Under the pieces are notes generated by a model, which searched no databases, was not told where the DNA came from, and saw nothing but the letters and a program-made list of their open reading frames with translations. Source: CBDHHC01 sp050633205 (lineage in GTDB: Bacteria; Pseudomonadota; Alphaproteobacteria; Rhizobiales; CBDHHC01). From it: a stretch of DNA of 49,778 nucleotides. Below are positions 41,763-49,778 of this stretch, piece by piece. The position numbers and the translations under genes were made by a program. The number at the start of each line of letters is the position of its first letter. Position 1 is the stretch's first letter. The stretch lies in the NCBI GenBank assembly GCA_050633205.1, contig JBOEGA010000070.1, positions 1 through 49,778 of the forward strand. The letters run 5' to 3'.

Positions 41763-41849
41763 GTCCAATTTCTGATTAAGGCACAATGCTGCTTAGGTTG
41801 TGCTTATATAATTGGACTTGTTAATGGTCGCTATAATAGGACTTTTGCA
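41763..41849 (+). ncRNA. ROSE-like RNA thermometer in the hsp20 leader
   Basis: The leader can fold into two hairpins. The first has an outer stem GTCCAATT/AATTGGAC (41763-41770, 41810-41817) and an inner stem AAGGCACAA/TTGTGCTT with one bulged G. The second, next to the start codon, pairs TCGCT (41828-41832) with the Shine-Dalgarno AGGA (41838-41841) across a 5-nt loop. TCGCU fits the conserved ROSE anti-SD UYGCU, whose G stays bulged, and flanking GG/CU and AA/UU pairs extend it. ROSE elements hide the ribosome binding site of small heat-shock genes at low temperature in alphaproteobacteria. AGGA to ATG spacing is 8 nt. Confidence 0.75.
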
Positions 41850-42275
41850 ATGTCACGAATATCTCTGCTGAATAACCCGCTGCTTTTGGGGTTTGAAGAA
41901 ATTGAAAGGGCTCTGGATAAGGTTTCCAGGACCGCCGAAGGTTACCCTCCTTACAACATCGAGCGAATTCCCGGTGATGATGGAGATGAAGGAATTTTAA
42001 GAATTACACTGGCAGTTGCCGGTTTTAGAAGAGACGAACTCGAAGTCACGGTAGAAGACAGGCAATTATATGTTCGGGGACGTCAGGTAGATGAAGGTGA
42101 AAAACACTATTTACATCGCGGAATAGCTGCGCGGCAGTTTCAGCGAACATTCGTTCTCGCAGATGGTATTGAAGTAATAGGTGCTGATTTGGAAAACGGA
42201 TTGTTAACGATCGACCTAACAAGGCCAACAGCGGAAGCTTTGGTACAAAAGATTGAAATTTCGCAGAATGACTAG
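41850..42275 (+). CDS. Small heat-shock protein (Hsp20/IbpA family)
   Basis: This 141-residue chaperone holds unfolding proteins in a refoldable state. The alpha-crystallin domain spans about 35-130: YNIERIPGDDGDEGILRITLAVAGFRRDELEVTVEDRQLYVRG, and the end strand GADLENGLLTIDL with the conserved GxLTI. The C-terminal IEI motif (VQKIEIS) would dock into neighbouring subunits. It is controlled by a sigma32-like promoter and a ROSE-like thermometer, and followed by a DUF1150 gene, the usual alphaproteobacterial pairing. Confidence 0.95.
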   Translation: MSRISLLNNPLLLGFEEIERALDKVSRTAEGYPPYNIERIPGDDGDEGILRITLAVAGFRRDELEVTVEDRQLYVRGRQVDEGEKHYLHRGIAARQFQRTFVLADGIEVIGADLENGLLTIDLTRPTAEALVQKIEISQND

Positions 42276-42392
42276 CTCATTATGTCTCTGAAGCTTCAAC
42301 TTTTGTAAGTAAGATTTCTGTATAATGGTCATCAGGGTGGCGCTACAGTCTGCATTGAAATGCAGACGACATAAAGTAAAGAGGAGTTTGCC

Positions 42393-42668
42393 ATGGAGCA
42401 TCAAAAAGAACTTGATATGACAAATGCCGATATGAGTTCAATTGAATTCGCTCATCTGGGTGGTGGTGAAGTTGCTTACATTAAAGAGCTTACATCAGAT
42501 CAGGCAGTGGAAATGTTTCCAACTATGTCTGGGGCTGATTTTCCAGCCGGAATTCCGCTCTTTGTCCTTCATGCTGCAGATGGAACGCCTCTGTCAATAG
42601 CAGATAGCTTGTCAGGTGCTATCGGAGATGCACTTGAAAACGATTTGGAACCTTTAAGTTTGCATTAA
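42393..42668 (+). CDS. DUF1150 family protein
   Basis: This 91-residue protein matches the DUF1150 family in length and pattern: FAHLGGGEVAYIKELTSDQAVEMFP, then PLFVLHAADGTPLSIADS and an ending of LEPLSLH. The function is unknown. The gene follows hsp20 in many alphaproteobacteria, so co-expression in heat shock is likely. AGAGGAG stands 7 nt before the ATG. A gap of 117 bp separates it from hsp20. Confidence 0.9.
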   Translation: MEHQKELDMTNADMSSIEFAHLGGGEVAYIKELTSDQAVEMFPTMSGADFPAGIPLFVLHAADGTPLSIADSLSGAIGDALENDLEPLSLH

Positions 42669-42699
42669 GCATATTTTCGGTTCAGGCAGAAACGCCGGA

Positions 42700-42734
42700 C
42701 TTCACCAGTTTCGCATAAGCACAAACTGGTGAAG
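42700..42734. terminator. Long perfect stem-loop after DUF1150
   Basis: A perfect 12-bp stem (CTTCACCAGTTT at 42700-42711, AAACTGGTGAAG at 42723-42734) with an 11-nt loop lies 32 nt past the DUF1150 stop codon. There is no T-run on either strand, so it is either a U-tract-less terminator, a 3' stabiliser or a protein site between convergent genes. Confidence 0.5.
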
Positions 42735-42804
42735 ACAATAATAGAAAAACAGTGGAAATCGATATTCGGTTTCCAGTACCCTTCTTTTCATTTTCCATGA
42801 TAAC

Positions 42805-42835
42805 AAAATAAAAACCCTCCTTCGTGCTAAAGGAG
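42805..42835 (-). terminator. Intrinsic terminator of ptsN
   Basis: On the minus strand the stem CTCCTT/AAGGAG (42835-42830 with 42822-42817, 7-nt loop) is followed by GGTTTTTATTTTG. It lies about 30 nt past the ptsN stop codon. Confidence 0.75.
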
Positions 42836-42864
42836 AGCTTGTACAAAATCTTTGGATTGCTGTA

Positions 42865-43329
42865 TCAGGCAGCGTGTGATGCTGCTGGCTCAGTTAGAAC
42901 TGAGTACAAAGCTTCTTTTTTTGTAGAGCTTCTTAGTTTTTCCAAAGCAGTAGGTTCTCTGAGTAGCCGGGAAATTCTGGCGAGTGCTTTGAGATGGTCA
43001 GCGCCGGCACTTTCCGGAGCTAATAATAGAAATACCAGGTCAACAGGTTCTGAATCAACAGATTCAAAATCAACTGGAGTTTCCAATTTTGCAAATACAC
43101 TTACAATGCTTTCTATACCGGCTAGTTTTCCATGAGGTATGGCAACCCCGTTTCCAACACCGGTAGAACCCAGTCGCTCACGTTGAAGCAGGGTATCAAA
43201 GATATCTCTCTGGTCTGCTCCGGTAAGCTCTGCGGCACTTAAAGAAAGCTCCTGAAGTATCTGCTTTTTACTGTTCGCCTTCAGAGAAGGTATGATCCCG
43301 TCAGGAGTAATCATATCACCTAGATCCAT
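42865..43329 (-). CDS. ptsN: Nitrogen-PTS EIIA protein
   Basis: EIIA-Ntr is the last phosphoacceptor of the regulatory phosphotransferase chain, used for control of potassium uptake, nitrogen and envelope responses rather than sugar transport. The 154-residue form starting at the ATG at 43329 (MDLGDMITPDG) is preferred over a TTG two codons earlier. The phosphorylated His lies in GVAIPHGKL (residue 66 from this start). FDTLLQRERLGSTGVGNGVAIPHG is the family signature. It is downstream of hpf in the standard rpoN - hpf - ptsN order. Confidence 0.94.
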   Translation of the reverse strand: MDLGDMITPDGIIPSLKANSKKQILQELSLSAAELTGADQRDIFDTLLQRERLGSTGVGNGVAIPHGKLAGIESIVSVFAKLETPVDFESVDSEPVDLVFLLLAPESAGADHLKALARISRLLREPTALEKLRSSTKKEALYSVLTEPAASHAA

Positions 43330-43441
43330 GATCAATTCTTTCTATCAACAATACACTGGCAAGCTACCCAATATGCTTGCCCTATTACATCGCAGCAGCA
43401 TCATTATTATTCTGGCCTCATGGCCAGTTTGAAAATTGATA

Positions 43442-44035
43442 TTATTCAGCTGCTTTTTGATTGTCGGCAGGGTCTATCCAGCCGATATGTCCATCTGGAC
43501 GTTTATAAACAATATTGATGTTGCCGTGTTTGGCATTGCGAAATACCAGAAACGATTGATTGGCAACATCAAGTTCCATGACCGCATCTGAAACAGACAG
43601 TTCATGGACATCTAGCTGTGTCTCGGCAACAATTACAGGAGCATCTTCTTCATTACTCTGATCCTCAACCTCATCCTGCTCAGGCTTAATCATATAATCA
43701 ATGGCATTAATGTTACCGGCTTTTTTTCTGTCGTGACCGGAATTATGTTTTTTCAGACGTCTTTTATAGCGTCTGAGGCGCTTTTCCAGTCTTTCAGCTG
43801 CTTCATCCACACTTGCATATGCATCACTGGAAGAACCGTGACTTTGCAACAGCAGGCCTGATCGAAGCTGTATGGAGCAATCTGTATTAAAGGCCCCGCG
43901 CTCTTTTTCTATAAAAACATGTACAGATAAAGGCGCCCCAACATATTTTTCCATTGATTGCTCTAGTTTTTCAGTCACATAAGACTTAAGCGCATCACCA
44001 ACATCCAAATTTTTACCGGTTATCTGAAATGTCAT
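43442..44035 (-). CDS. hpf: Long-form ribosome hibernation promoting factor
   Basis: This 197-residue protein binds ribosomes in stationary phase. The N-terminal domain (about 1-100; FQITGKNLDVGDALKSYVTEKLE and YASVDEAAERLEKRLRRYKRRLKKH) fits the mRNA/tRNA channel. A linker precedes the C-terminal dimerisation domain (VSDAVMELDVANQSFLVFRNAKHGNINIVYKRPDGHIGWIDP), so it is the long form that makes 100S dimers without RMF. The start is the ATG at 44035 with AGGAA 5 nt upstream; the longer reading to 44068 adds only 11 residues. It lies between rpoN and ptsN. Confidence 0.94.
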   Translation of the reverse strand: MTFQITGKNLDVGDALKSYVTEKLEQSMEKYVGAPLSVHVFIEKERGAFNTDCSIQLRSGLLLQSHGSSSDAYASVDEAAERLEKRLRRYKRRLKKHNSGHDRKKAGNINAIDYMIKPEQDEVEDQSNEEDAPVIVAETQLDVHELSVSDAVMELDVANQSFLVFRNAKHGNINIVYKRPDGHIGWIDPADNQKAAE

Positions 44036-44447
44036 ATTATTCCTATATTGATATGAGTTAAACCACAAGGTGACAGTTATGTAAATTCAGTGACCATATT
44101 ACTATAGCCTTGCTGTACATAACACTAAAATTGATGCCCCGTTTTCTTTTAGCGTGTTACACATAAAATACATGGTAACCGGGAACTCGTTTGCAACTGG
44201 CTAATTGATATTCTTACAGCTTACCATATTTATTAAAGAAGGGGTAATCAGACATGTGTAGACCAGAATCAAATTCTTAGCGGAAACTAGTCTTCCATAA
44301 TTCAGATGTCAAACATTACCGACATCATTAACTGCGGTATAATCGTAAATTCATAAGCCATAGTTAACGCTTCCTTCGATTAATCCATACACTTGATAAA
44401 TTAGGAAAAAGCTGGCTGATTTGAGGCAAATTCTGAAAAAATAACAT
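44036..44447. other. Intergenic region between rpoN and hpf
   Basis: This 412-bp gap between two genes on the minus strand should hold the hpf promoter and the end of the rpoN transcript. It is AT-rich. I looked for a sigma54 -24/-12 element and for a clear rpoN terminator on the minus strand and found neither. A TTGACA appears on the minus strand near 44308 but without a -10 at the right spacing. Confidence 0.4.
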
Positions 44448-45992
44448 TTAACTCTGTTGCATTTTCTTTTCCCGCCGCCTTTGTACAGAAGAAGGAATGC
44501 GCATGGCCTCTCTGTATTTGGCAACGGTTCTGCGAGCAATATCAATACCTTCCTCTTTCAGCTTTTCTACGATCTTGTCATCTGACAGCACTTTGTCCAC
44601 AGTCTCATGATCGATAAGCTGTTTGATACGGTATCGAACCGCTTCCGAAGAATGCGCCTCACCTGCACCCGAAGAAGCAATGGCTGAAGTGAAAAAATAT
44701 TTCAGTTCAAAAATGCCGCGGTTCGTAGACATATACTTATTGGAAGTTACCCGGCTGACAGTCGATTCATGCATTGAAATCGCATCAGCTACCGTCTTCA
44801 GATTAAGAGGTTTCAGATGCTGAACACCATGTGTCAGAAACCCGTCCTGCTGCTTAACAATCTCTTCCGCAACCTTCAGAATTGTCCTGGCTCTCTGATC
44901 AAGACTTTTGACCAGCCAGTTCGCAGTCTGCATACATTCATTGATGTAGCTTTTCTCATTATCTGACCGGGCCGTACCTGAAACGGTTGTGTAATAAGTC
45001 TCATTCACAAGCACCTTTGGCAGCGTCTCGGAATTCAGTTCAACAAACCACGATCCATCCCGCTGTTGTCTGACCAGTACATCCGGAACAACCGGCTGAA
45101 CTGTAACACTACCAAAGCGCAGACCCGGTTTGGGATCAAGCATCTTGATTTCAGCAATCATATCCGCCAGCTCGTCCGCATCAGGTATCAGTTTCTTCAG
45201 AGCAGCAAGATTGTGGGTTGCCAGCAGATCCAGGTTATCCAGCAATGTGGCAATAGCCGGATCATAGCGATTCTGCTCCTCAAGCTGCAGCTTCAGACAT
45301 TCACTGAGTGATCTCGCAAACACGCCTGCCGGATCAAATTTCTGAACAACTCCAAGAGTTTGCTCTACAAGTTCCAGCGGAGCACCAAGCCGTTCTGCCA
45401 GGTTTTCCAGTTCTCCGCGCAGATATCCTGCATCATCCACCATATCAATCAGGTGCTGCCCGATTAACCGCATAACCGGATCGGTTACTGCAAGCGCAAG
45501 CTGCTCGGTCAGATGATCCTGCAATGTAATGAGGTCAGCAACATAGGCTTCAAGATTGGGAGCTTCATCACTGCGAACCCCGCTACCACCGGAGCCCAGG
45601 GAAGACCAGTTTGCATCCTGTAAATTCTTTGATTCAGCAGATTGCCCGGCAGCAGCATCTCCGCTTTCAGGAAACATGCTTTCCGCCTCGACATCCATTC
45701 CGCCGGTCGGGTCTTTGGTTTCCATATTGTCGGAACGGCTCAGCCAGTCATCTGTAGCCTGTAATTCCTGACCGGAGTTCTGCTGATTGTCCACTGCAGG
45801 AGCCTCTTCAGCAGCCTGCCTTGGTGCATCACCCTCTATTCGTTCCAGTAACGGGTTACGCTCCAGCTCTGTTTCCACAAAATTGCCGAGCTCAATGTTC
45901 GACAACTGCAAAAGCTTGATTGCCTGTTGCAGCTGAGGCGTCATCACCAGATTCTGGCTATGTCTCAGCTCAAGTTTAGCCGACAGAACCAT
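44448..45992 (-). CDS. rpoN: RNA polymerase sigma-54 factor
   Basis: This 514-residue sigma factor directs RNA polymerase to -24/-12 promoters and needs AAA+ activators. Region I is Gln/Leu-rich (LELRHSQNLVMTPQLQQAIKLLQLSNIEL), an acidic Region II follows (about 50-130), then the core-binding region, the HTH, and the RpoN box ARRTVAKYRE at 486-495. Length is typical. It lies between lptB and hpf, the usual order in proteobacteria. Regulated genes are not evident in the window. Confidence 0.97.
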   Translation of the reverse strand: MVLSAKLELRHSQNLVMTPQLQQAIKLLQLSNIELGNFVETELERNPLLERIEGDAPRQAAEEAPAVDNQQNSGQELQATDDWLSRSDNMETKDPTGGMDVEAESMFPESGDAAAGQSAESKNLQDANWSSLGSGGSGVRSDEAPNLEAYVADLITLQDHLTEQLALAVTDPVMRLIGQHLIDMVDDAGYLRGELENLAERLGAPLELVEQTLGVVQKFDPAGVFARSLSECLKLQLEEQNRYDPAIATLLDNLDLLATHNLAALKKLIPDADELADMIAEIKMLDPKPGLRFGSVTVQPVVPDVLVRQQRDGSWFVELNSETLPKVLVNETYYTTVSGTARSDNEKSYINECMQTANWLVKSLDQRARTILKVAEEIVKQQDGFLTHGVQHLKPLNLKTVADAISMHESTVSRVTSNKYMSTNRGIFELKYFFTSAIASSGAGEAHSSEAVRYRIKQLIDHETVDKVLSDDKIVEKLKEEGIDIARRTVAKYREAMRIPSSVQRRREKKMQQS

Positions 45993-46033
45993 GTTTAAGT
46001 CCTAATGTTGGTACGTTCATATATATACTATAG

Positions 46034-46834
46034 CTAACCAAACATATTGCCAAGATAGACACGACGAACATCTTCACTTTCAATAACCTGATCTGGTGTT
46101 CCTTCCATTAATACTTTTCCATCGTGAATAATATAAGCTCTGTTGGTTATCTCCAGTGTTTCTCTTACATGGTGCTCAGTAATCAGCACACCAATGCCTC
46201 GTTGTGTAAGATGCCGTACCAGCTGACTGATATCCCCGATAGCAATCGGATCAATACCTGCAAATGGTTCGTCCAGTAACATAAATGAAGGTCTGCTTGC
46301 TAACGCCCTTGCGATTTCAACCCGCCTTCTCTCACCACCGGATAGAGCAATCGCAGGTGATTTACGCAATCTCCCGATATTAAACTCATCCAGCAGGTCA
46401 TTTAATTGCTGCTTTCTCTGTTTTCTGTTCGGCTCAACAAGTTCAAGAACCGCCAGAATATTCTCTTCAACAGTCAATCCTCTGAAAATCGAAGCTTCCT
46501 GAGGCAGGTATCCGATACCCAGCCTTGCTCTTCGATACATTGGCAGATGTGTAACATCATCGCCATCAATCAGGATCTGACCTCTGTCCGCTTTAACCAG
46601 CCCAGTAATCATATAGAATACTGTAGTCTTACCAGCACCATTCGGCCCCAGCAGACCAACTGCTTCTCCTCGCCTGACATTCAGGCTGACACCTCTTACA
46701 ACGGGACGCTTTTTATAGCTTTTCTCTACGGCTTGTATCGTCAGAACCCCTTGGCCAGCCTGCATTTGGGCCTGGTGGGGATCTATATATTGAAAAGCCG
46801 GAGCTCCCTGTTGATCAAAATCATAATTATTCAT
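46034..46834 (-). CDS. lptB: LPS export ABC transporter ATPase
   Basis: LptB powers extraction of lipopolysaccharide from the inner membrane in the LptB2FG complex. Walker A is GPNGAGKTT, the signature LSGGERRRVEIARAL and Walker B FMLLDEPFAGIDP; YRRARLGIGYLPQEASIFRGLTVEENI is characteristic of LptB. The 266-residue protein has about 27 extra N-terminal residues, Gln- and Pro-rich (MNNYDFDQQGAPAFQYIDPH), ahead of the usual start. It follows the LptC-LptA fusion gene by 216 bp and precedes rpoN. Confidence 0.96.
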   Translation of the reverse strand: MNNYDFDQQGAPAFQYIDPHQAQMQAGQGVLTIQAVEKSYKKRPVVRGVSLNVRRGEAVGLLGPNGAGKTTVFYMITGLVKADRGQILIDGDDVTHLPMYRRARLGIGYLPQEASIFRGLTVEENILAVLELVEPNRKQRKQQLNDLLDEFNIGRLRKSPAIALSGGERRRVEIARALASRPSFMLLDEPFAGIDPIAIGDISQLVRHLTQRGIGVLITEHHVRETLEITNRAYIIHDGKVLMEGTPDQVIESEDVRRVYLGNMFG

Positions 46835-47050
46835 ATGCCCCTCCCGATCGAAGAAAGCATATGACTGCAGTCTGATAACGTTTTTTTCTTTTCTGACAAC
46901 TGCCTATGCATGTTGCATTATCCTTATTATGATCCATGCCAATTAAAATTCGGTTGAAACCTGATACTGTCGTTTGGAAATCACAGAGTACTCTATGAAA
47001 ACCGGGCGTCAAGAGAGATTCTGCTAGACATATCAAAGGGGAAAATCTGA

Positions 47051-48697
47051 CTATTTTTGTTGTCCGGGTATGTTGAAGTTTTTTGGGGTAAATACGGCTC
47101 TGACCCGGTCCCCGCCTGTTTCAAAATCATATTTCCCGGTATTGAGGTTAATAACAAGTTTACTACCCTTCAGAACATTATCGCCTTGCGTCAGAACAAC
47201 ATTGCCTGAAATAACGACTATATTGGACGCTACATTAAATACAGCCTGGTCACTCGTAACATTCTGGTTGTTGGGCGTAGCAATTAACACTTTATTTTTA
47301 GCAATAATTTTTCGTATCTGGGTTCCCTGAGAAGGGCCTGCTGCCTTTGAGCTTCGTCCGCTGATTGGCGCACTTCCAACATAGTCGAGCTTTAGATATC
47401 CGGAACGTATACTGTTATCGCCGCGTTTGACTTCAACATTCCCTCTGAAAATAGCAGTTTTTTTAAGGTCAAAAATATCCAGCCTGTTTGAGGTAACATT
47501 TAACGGGTCATTACTTTGGCTGGCAAAGCTGGAAAAACTCTGAACCAGAGAGTCTGTAGGTGCACCGGCCTTTGCTTTCTTTTTGGGCCTGCGCTTTTTC
47601 TTTGTGTCTGCCGGGGGAATAAAGATACCGTTAACCCGACCGCCAGGAGGGAAATAACTGTGTCTCTTGTTCATATCGATAATAAGCTTCTGGCCGGTCA
47701 GTGAATTCTGCCCCTGTTTGACAGTCACACCATCAAGCAGGGTGACAAGTTGCTTCTCATTATCAAAAATTGAGGTCTGGGCAGTTGCCTGCTGGCCATT
47801 GGCTGTCTGGATCAGAACATTGTCCTGAGCGACAATTTCCTTTATCGACTGGCTTCCGTCTGTCTTGGTTTGTTTGCCGCCCGATTTATAATTAACTTGC
47901 AGAGAGTTTGCCTGTAAAGAAACATTGGACTGGCTGGCAGAAACTTGCCCCTGAAAAACCGCTGTCTGAATTTTATTATTAATCTGCAACAGGTTAGAGG
48001 TTATATTAATCGGCTCTCTATTATTCTGAAACATGGCTCCAGGGCCTTCTTTGGGCCGCGCCGGGCGCCTGGAAGGTGGTTTGTTATTGACCAGGCTGAC
48101 ACGTACATTCTTCTGAAAAGTCAGCAGACTGGCTGAAGCATCAAAAGTCAGGCCATGAGCATCAACTGTGCCGTTCGGCATTTTTACATTGACCGGTTGC
48201 TTGCTTTGAATAATCTGCGTTTTCATATTCACAGAAGCGGACAGCATTCGGGCTGTTAATCCCTTATCGGTTGCTATGTTAATGCTCTTGGAAAGGGACA
48301 GGCTTTCCTTCTTGCTGTCATACACCCCTTCAGCAGCATCCATTTTGATCCAGCCCTGATTGCTGTTTTCAGCATCAGCCTGTATTTTATGGAGTTTGAC
48401 TATATTGGGTTTTTTCAGATTGGGGAGGGCATAGGCTGCCTGTACAACATATTTGCCATTTTTCTTGTCAAAACCGGAATATTTGGGGTTAAGAAGTTTT
48501 CCCGTAAAACTGGGGTCAAACGAAATAACCCCTTGCTTGCCCACACGGGCTTCAATCTTTTCCGGTATCATATACAGGCAGGCAACTGCAATTGCACAGA
48601 CAGGCAAAAGCATGCGTAGCATAACAACTTTTCTGCTATGGCGCCTTGCTTCTTTAATTGCTTTGCTTCTGTCCAAATTCTGATGAGGAATCGGCAT
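47051..48697 (-). CDS. lptC: LptC fused to two LptA-like domains (LPS transport bridge)
   Basis: This 548-residue protein has an inner-membrane anchor (about 24-44) and an LptC jellyroll (about 45-205; ISFDPSFTGKLLNPKYSGFD). Two LptA/OstA-type domains follow: about 228-362 (PINITSNLLQINNKIQTAVFQGQV ... LTGQKLIIDMN) and about 397-538 (PLNVTSNRLDIFDLKKTAIFRGNV ... LKGSKLVINLN). A basic linker (KKKRRPKKK, 366-374) joins the last two. Normal LptC and LptA are about 190 residues each and separate. No separate lptA exists between this gene and lptB, where it would be expected. The fusion could form an LPS-carrying bridge anchored in the inner membrane. A sequencing frameshift is unlikely because two LptA repeats are present and continuous. 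Confidence 0.9.
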   Translation of the reverse strand: MPIPHQNLDRSKAIKEARRHSRKVVMLRMLLPVCAIAVACLYMIPEKIEARVGKQGVISFDPSFTGKLLNPKYSGFDKKNGKYVVQAAYALPNLKKPNIVKLHKIQADAENSNQGWIKMDAAEGVYDSKKESLSLSKSINIATDKGLTARMLSASVNMKTQIIQSKQPVNVKMPNGTVDAHGLTFDASASLLTFQKNVRVSLVNNKPPSRRPARPKEGPGAMFQNNREPINITSNLLQINNKIQTAVFQGQVSASQSNVSLQANSLQVNYKSGGKQTKTDGSQSIKEIVAQDNVLIQTANGQQATAQTSIFDNEKQLVTLLDGVTVKQGQNSLTGQKLIIDMNKRHSYFPPGGRVNGIFIPPADTKKKRRPKKKAKAGAPTDSLVQSFSSFASQSNDPLNVTSNRLDIFDLKKTAIFRGNVEVKRGDNSIRSGYLKLDYVGSAPISGRSSKAAGPSQGTQIRKIIAKNKVLIATPNNQNVTSDQAVFNVASNIVVISGNVVLTQGDNVLKGSKLVINLNTGKYDFETGGDRVRAVFTPKNFNIPGQQK

Positions 48698-48741
48698 TAA
48701 TTACCACCTGCACAATTAATTAGGTCCTGCCCCTGAGACTT

Positions 48742-49353
48742 CTAATGAGAGAAAATGTCCATATCATGCCATCCTTTCAAATCGAGGATAGCCCGGGTCG
48801 GTAAAAATTTGAAGCACTCTTCTGCAAATTGAGTTCTGTTCTCCCGTTCAAGCAGAACTTTAAGCTTTTCCATCAGTTCATGAAGGTGAAGAACATCCGA
48901 TGCCGCATATTTGCATTGCTCTTCTGTAAGCTCATCTGCTCCCCAGTCAGAACTTTGCTGCTGTTTGGACATTTCAACATTCAGCATCTCTCTGCACAGG
49001 TCTTTCAGGCCATGCCGGTCCGTGTAGGTACGAACAAGTTTGGAAGCAATTTTAGTGCAGAATACGGGTTGCGTCATCACATGCAGGTGATGGTAGATTG
49101 CAGCCAGATCAAAACGTGCAAAATGAAAGATTTTCAGATTGTCTTCGCTGCACATAAGTTTTTTTAAAACAGGAGCATCATAGGCACCCTTGGCGAACTG
49201 AACGAGATGTACTTCACCGTCCCCGGCTGAGAGCTGCAATACACATAGTCGATCTCGCAGAGGGTTAAGTCCCATAGTTTCGGAATCAACAGCAATCGGC
49301 CCCGAAAATTTCAGGTCAGCAGGTAAGTCGCCTTTGTGGAGATGTATATTCAT
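48742..49353 (-). CDS. rnd: Ribonuclease D-like 3'-5' exonuclease
   Basis: This 203-residue protein is a DEDDy exonuclease. ExoI is AVDSETMGL (D23, E25), ExoII is IFHFARFDLAAIYHH and ExoIII is CKYAASDVLHL, with Tyr and Asp in place. It lacks the C-terminal HRDC domains of E. coli RNase D (375 residues), so it is the short form common in alphaproteobacteria. It may trim tRNA or other RNA 3' ends. It is immediately upstream of the LptC-LptA gene on the same strand (44 bp), probably one transcript. Confidence 0.92.
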   Translation of the reverse strand: MNIHLHKGDLPADLKFSGPIAVDSETMGLNPLRDRLCVLQLSAGDGEVHLVQFAKGAYDAPVLKKLMCSEDNLKIFHFARFDLAAIYHHLHVMTQPVFCTKIASKLVRTYTDRHGLKDLCREMLNVEMSKQQQSSDWGADELTEEQCKYAASDVLHLHELMEKLKVLLERENRTQFAEECFKFLPTRAILDLKGWHDMDIFSH

Positions 49354-49700
49354 GATGTTTCATATGCTTTTAAGTTTAAGATGGGTAACCATCCGGATAT
49401 TTCCAGAGAAATCAATGTAAATTGGGAATAATATCAGCGAAACAAACTATTATTCAAACTCTGACCAATAACGGAAAGAGGTACAGGACTCAAGCGCTAG
49501 TTAATATTTTGCAGTTTGGCTGGTAACAACCATCAAATGAAGGGGAAATCTCCTTTCGCTTTACCACTTACTTTGAAGAAAAAATTTGTATATAGCTCAT
49601 AGTATATTCAGAGTTTAGCGGTATAAGCTGTAAGAGATAAAACAATCAGAGTAAGGCTGCCATCAGGCGCCAATGGTTATAAATTTTGTGAGGAGCACCT
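49354..49700. other. Divergent intergenic region between rnd and the NDUFA9-like gene
   Basis: This 347-bp AT-rich gap must hold promoters for rnd (leftward) and the NDUFA9-like gene (rightward). The ribosome binding site AGGAG of the latter is at 49691-49695. I saw no strong -35/-10 pair, no hairpin with a T-run and no small ORF with a ribosome binding site. Confidence 0.4.
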
Positions 49701-49778
49701 GTGTCTGCGTCCGGAAAAAAACAGTTAATAACAATATTCGGTGGTTCAGGTTTTTTAGGTCGCCATCTTGTTCGTGTC
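49701..49778 (+). CDS. NDUFA9-like NAD(P)-binding protein (5' end only)
   Basis: A GTG at 49701, 5 nt after AGGAG, opens a frame that runs off the right edge. The first 26 residues, starting MSASGKKQLITIFGGSGFLG, give the dinucleotide-binding loop GGSGFLGRHLV of atypical SDR proteins. This N-terminus is typical of the complex I NDUFA9 subunit family, which in alphaproteobacteria often lies near uppP or rnd. Family assignment rests on the first strand-loop-helix only. Confidence 0.7.
   Translation, partial: MSASGKKQLITIFGGSGFLGRHLVRV

Noticed and set aside
44036..44447. A sigma54 promoter for hpf beside rpoN
   Set aside because: No GG-N10-GC element with the right spacing was found on the minus strand.
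46827..47036. A 69-codon minus-strand frame between the LptC-LptA gene and lptB, considered as a remnant of lptA
   Set aside because: It has no LptA-like pattern and no ribosome binding site; the LptA domains are in the upstream fusion.

Overview
The window reads as chromosomal DNA of an alphaproteobacterium, moderately AT-rich by eye. The placement rests on gene content and order: an FzlA-type FtsZ-binding GST next to uppP and queG; Hsp20 followed by a DUF1150 protein and preceded by a ROSE-like RNA thermometer; the block rnd - lptC/lptA - lptB - rpoN - hpf - ptsN; and a complex I NDUFA9-like gene at the right edge. An order near Rhodospirillales/Kiloniellales is plausible but not proven. 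No rRNA, tRNA, CRISPR array, transposase or phage gene was seen.

Layout. 0-11 kb is accessory: an unknown inner-membrane protein, a BesD/HalD-like 2-oxoglutarate oxygenase divergent from a choline/carnitine-type acyltransferase, a secreted YHS protein, a LysR regulator with a flavin-barrel protein and a GST, an RTX lipase-like exoprotein and a PucR-type regulator. 11.3-16.1 kb is a PadR - membrane-fusion - RND permease efflux operon. 16.3-36 kb is a C2 (acetate) region. Leftward runs an operon for a Tat-exported binding protein, two permeases, two ATPases and acetyl-CoA synthetase. Divergent from it is a ScfR-type XRE regulator, followed by a receiver-only response regulator, a two-helix membrane protein and a symporter-histidine kinase of the CrbS/CbrA type. 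Then come adenylate kinase, rraA, malate synthase G, isocitrate lyase, a small unknown protein and a second ScfR regulator. 36-49.8 kb is core cell-envelope and regulatory housekeeping.

The most interesting reading concerns the C2 region. The symporter-kinase has an ordinary HisKA/HATPase core, and its adjacent response regulator has no output domain. The ScfR regulator next door carries an inserted segment of about 70 residues that resembles the kinase's own HisKA helical hairpin: ten identical residues in a row, and a histidine at the position of the phosphoacceptor. The second ScfR in the window lacks this insert. I infer a signalling route in which the receiver protein, or the kinase itself, docks on the HisKA-like part of the regulator and so links carboxylate sensing to control of the acs/transport operon. 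TGTAAA repeats lie in both divergent ScfR promoter regions and could be the shared operator.

Other points: one protein fuses LptC to two LptA-like domains, with no separate lptA in its usual place; the Hsp20 leader has a sigma32-like promoter and a ROSE hairpin; adenylate kinase beside acs would recycle the AMP that Acs makes; and a well-translated 87-residue ORF of unknown function precedes aceA.
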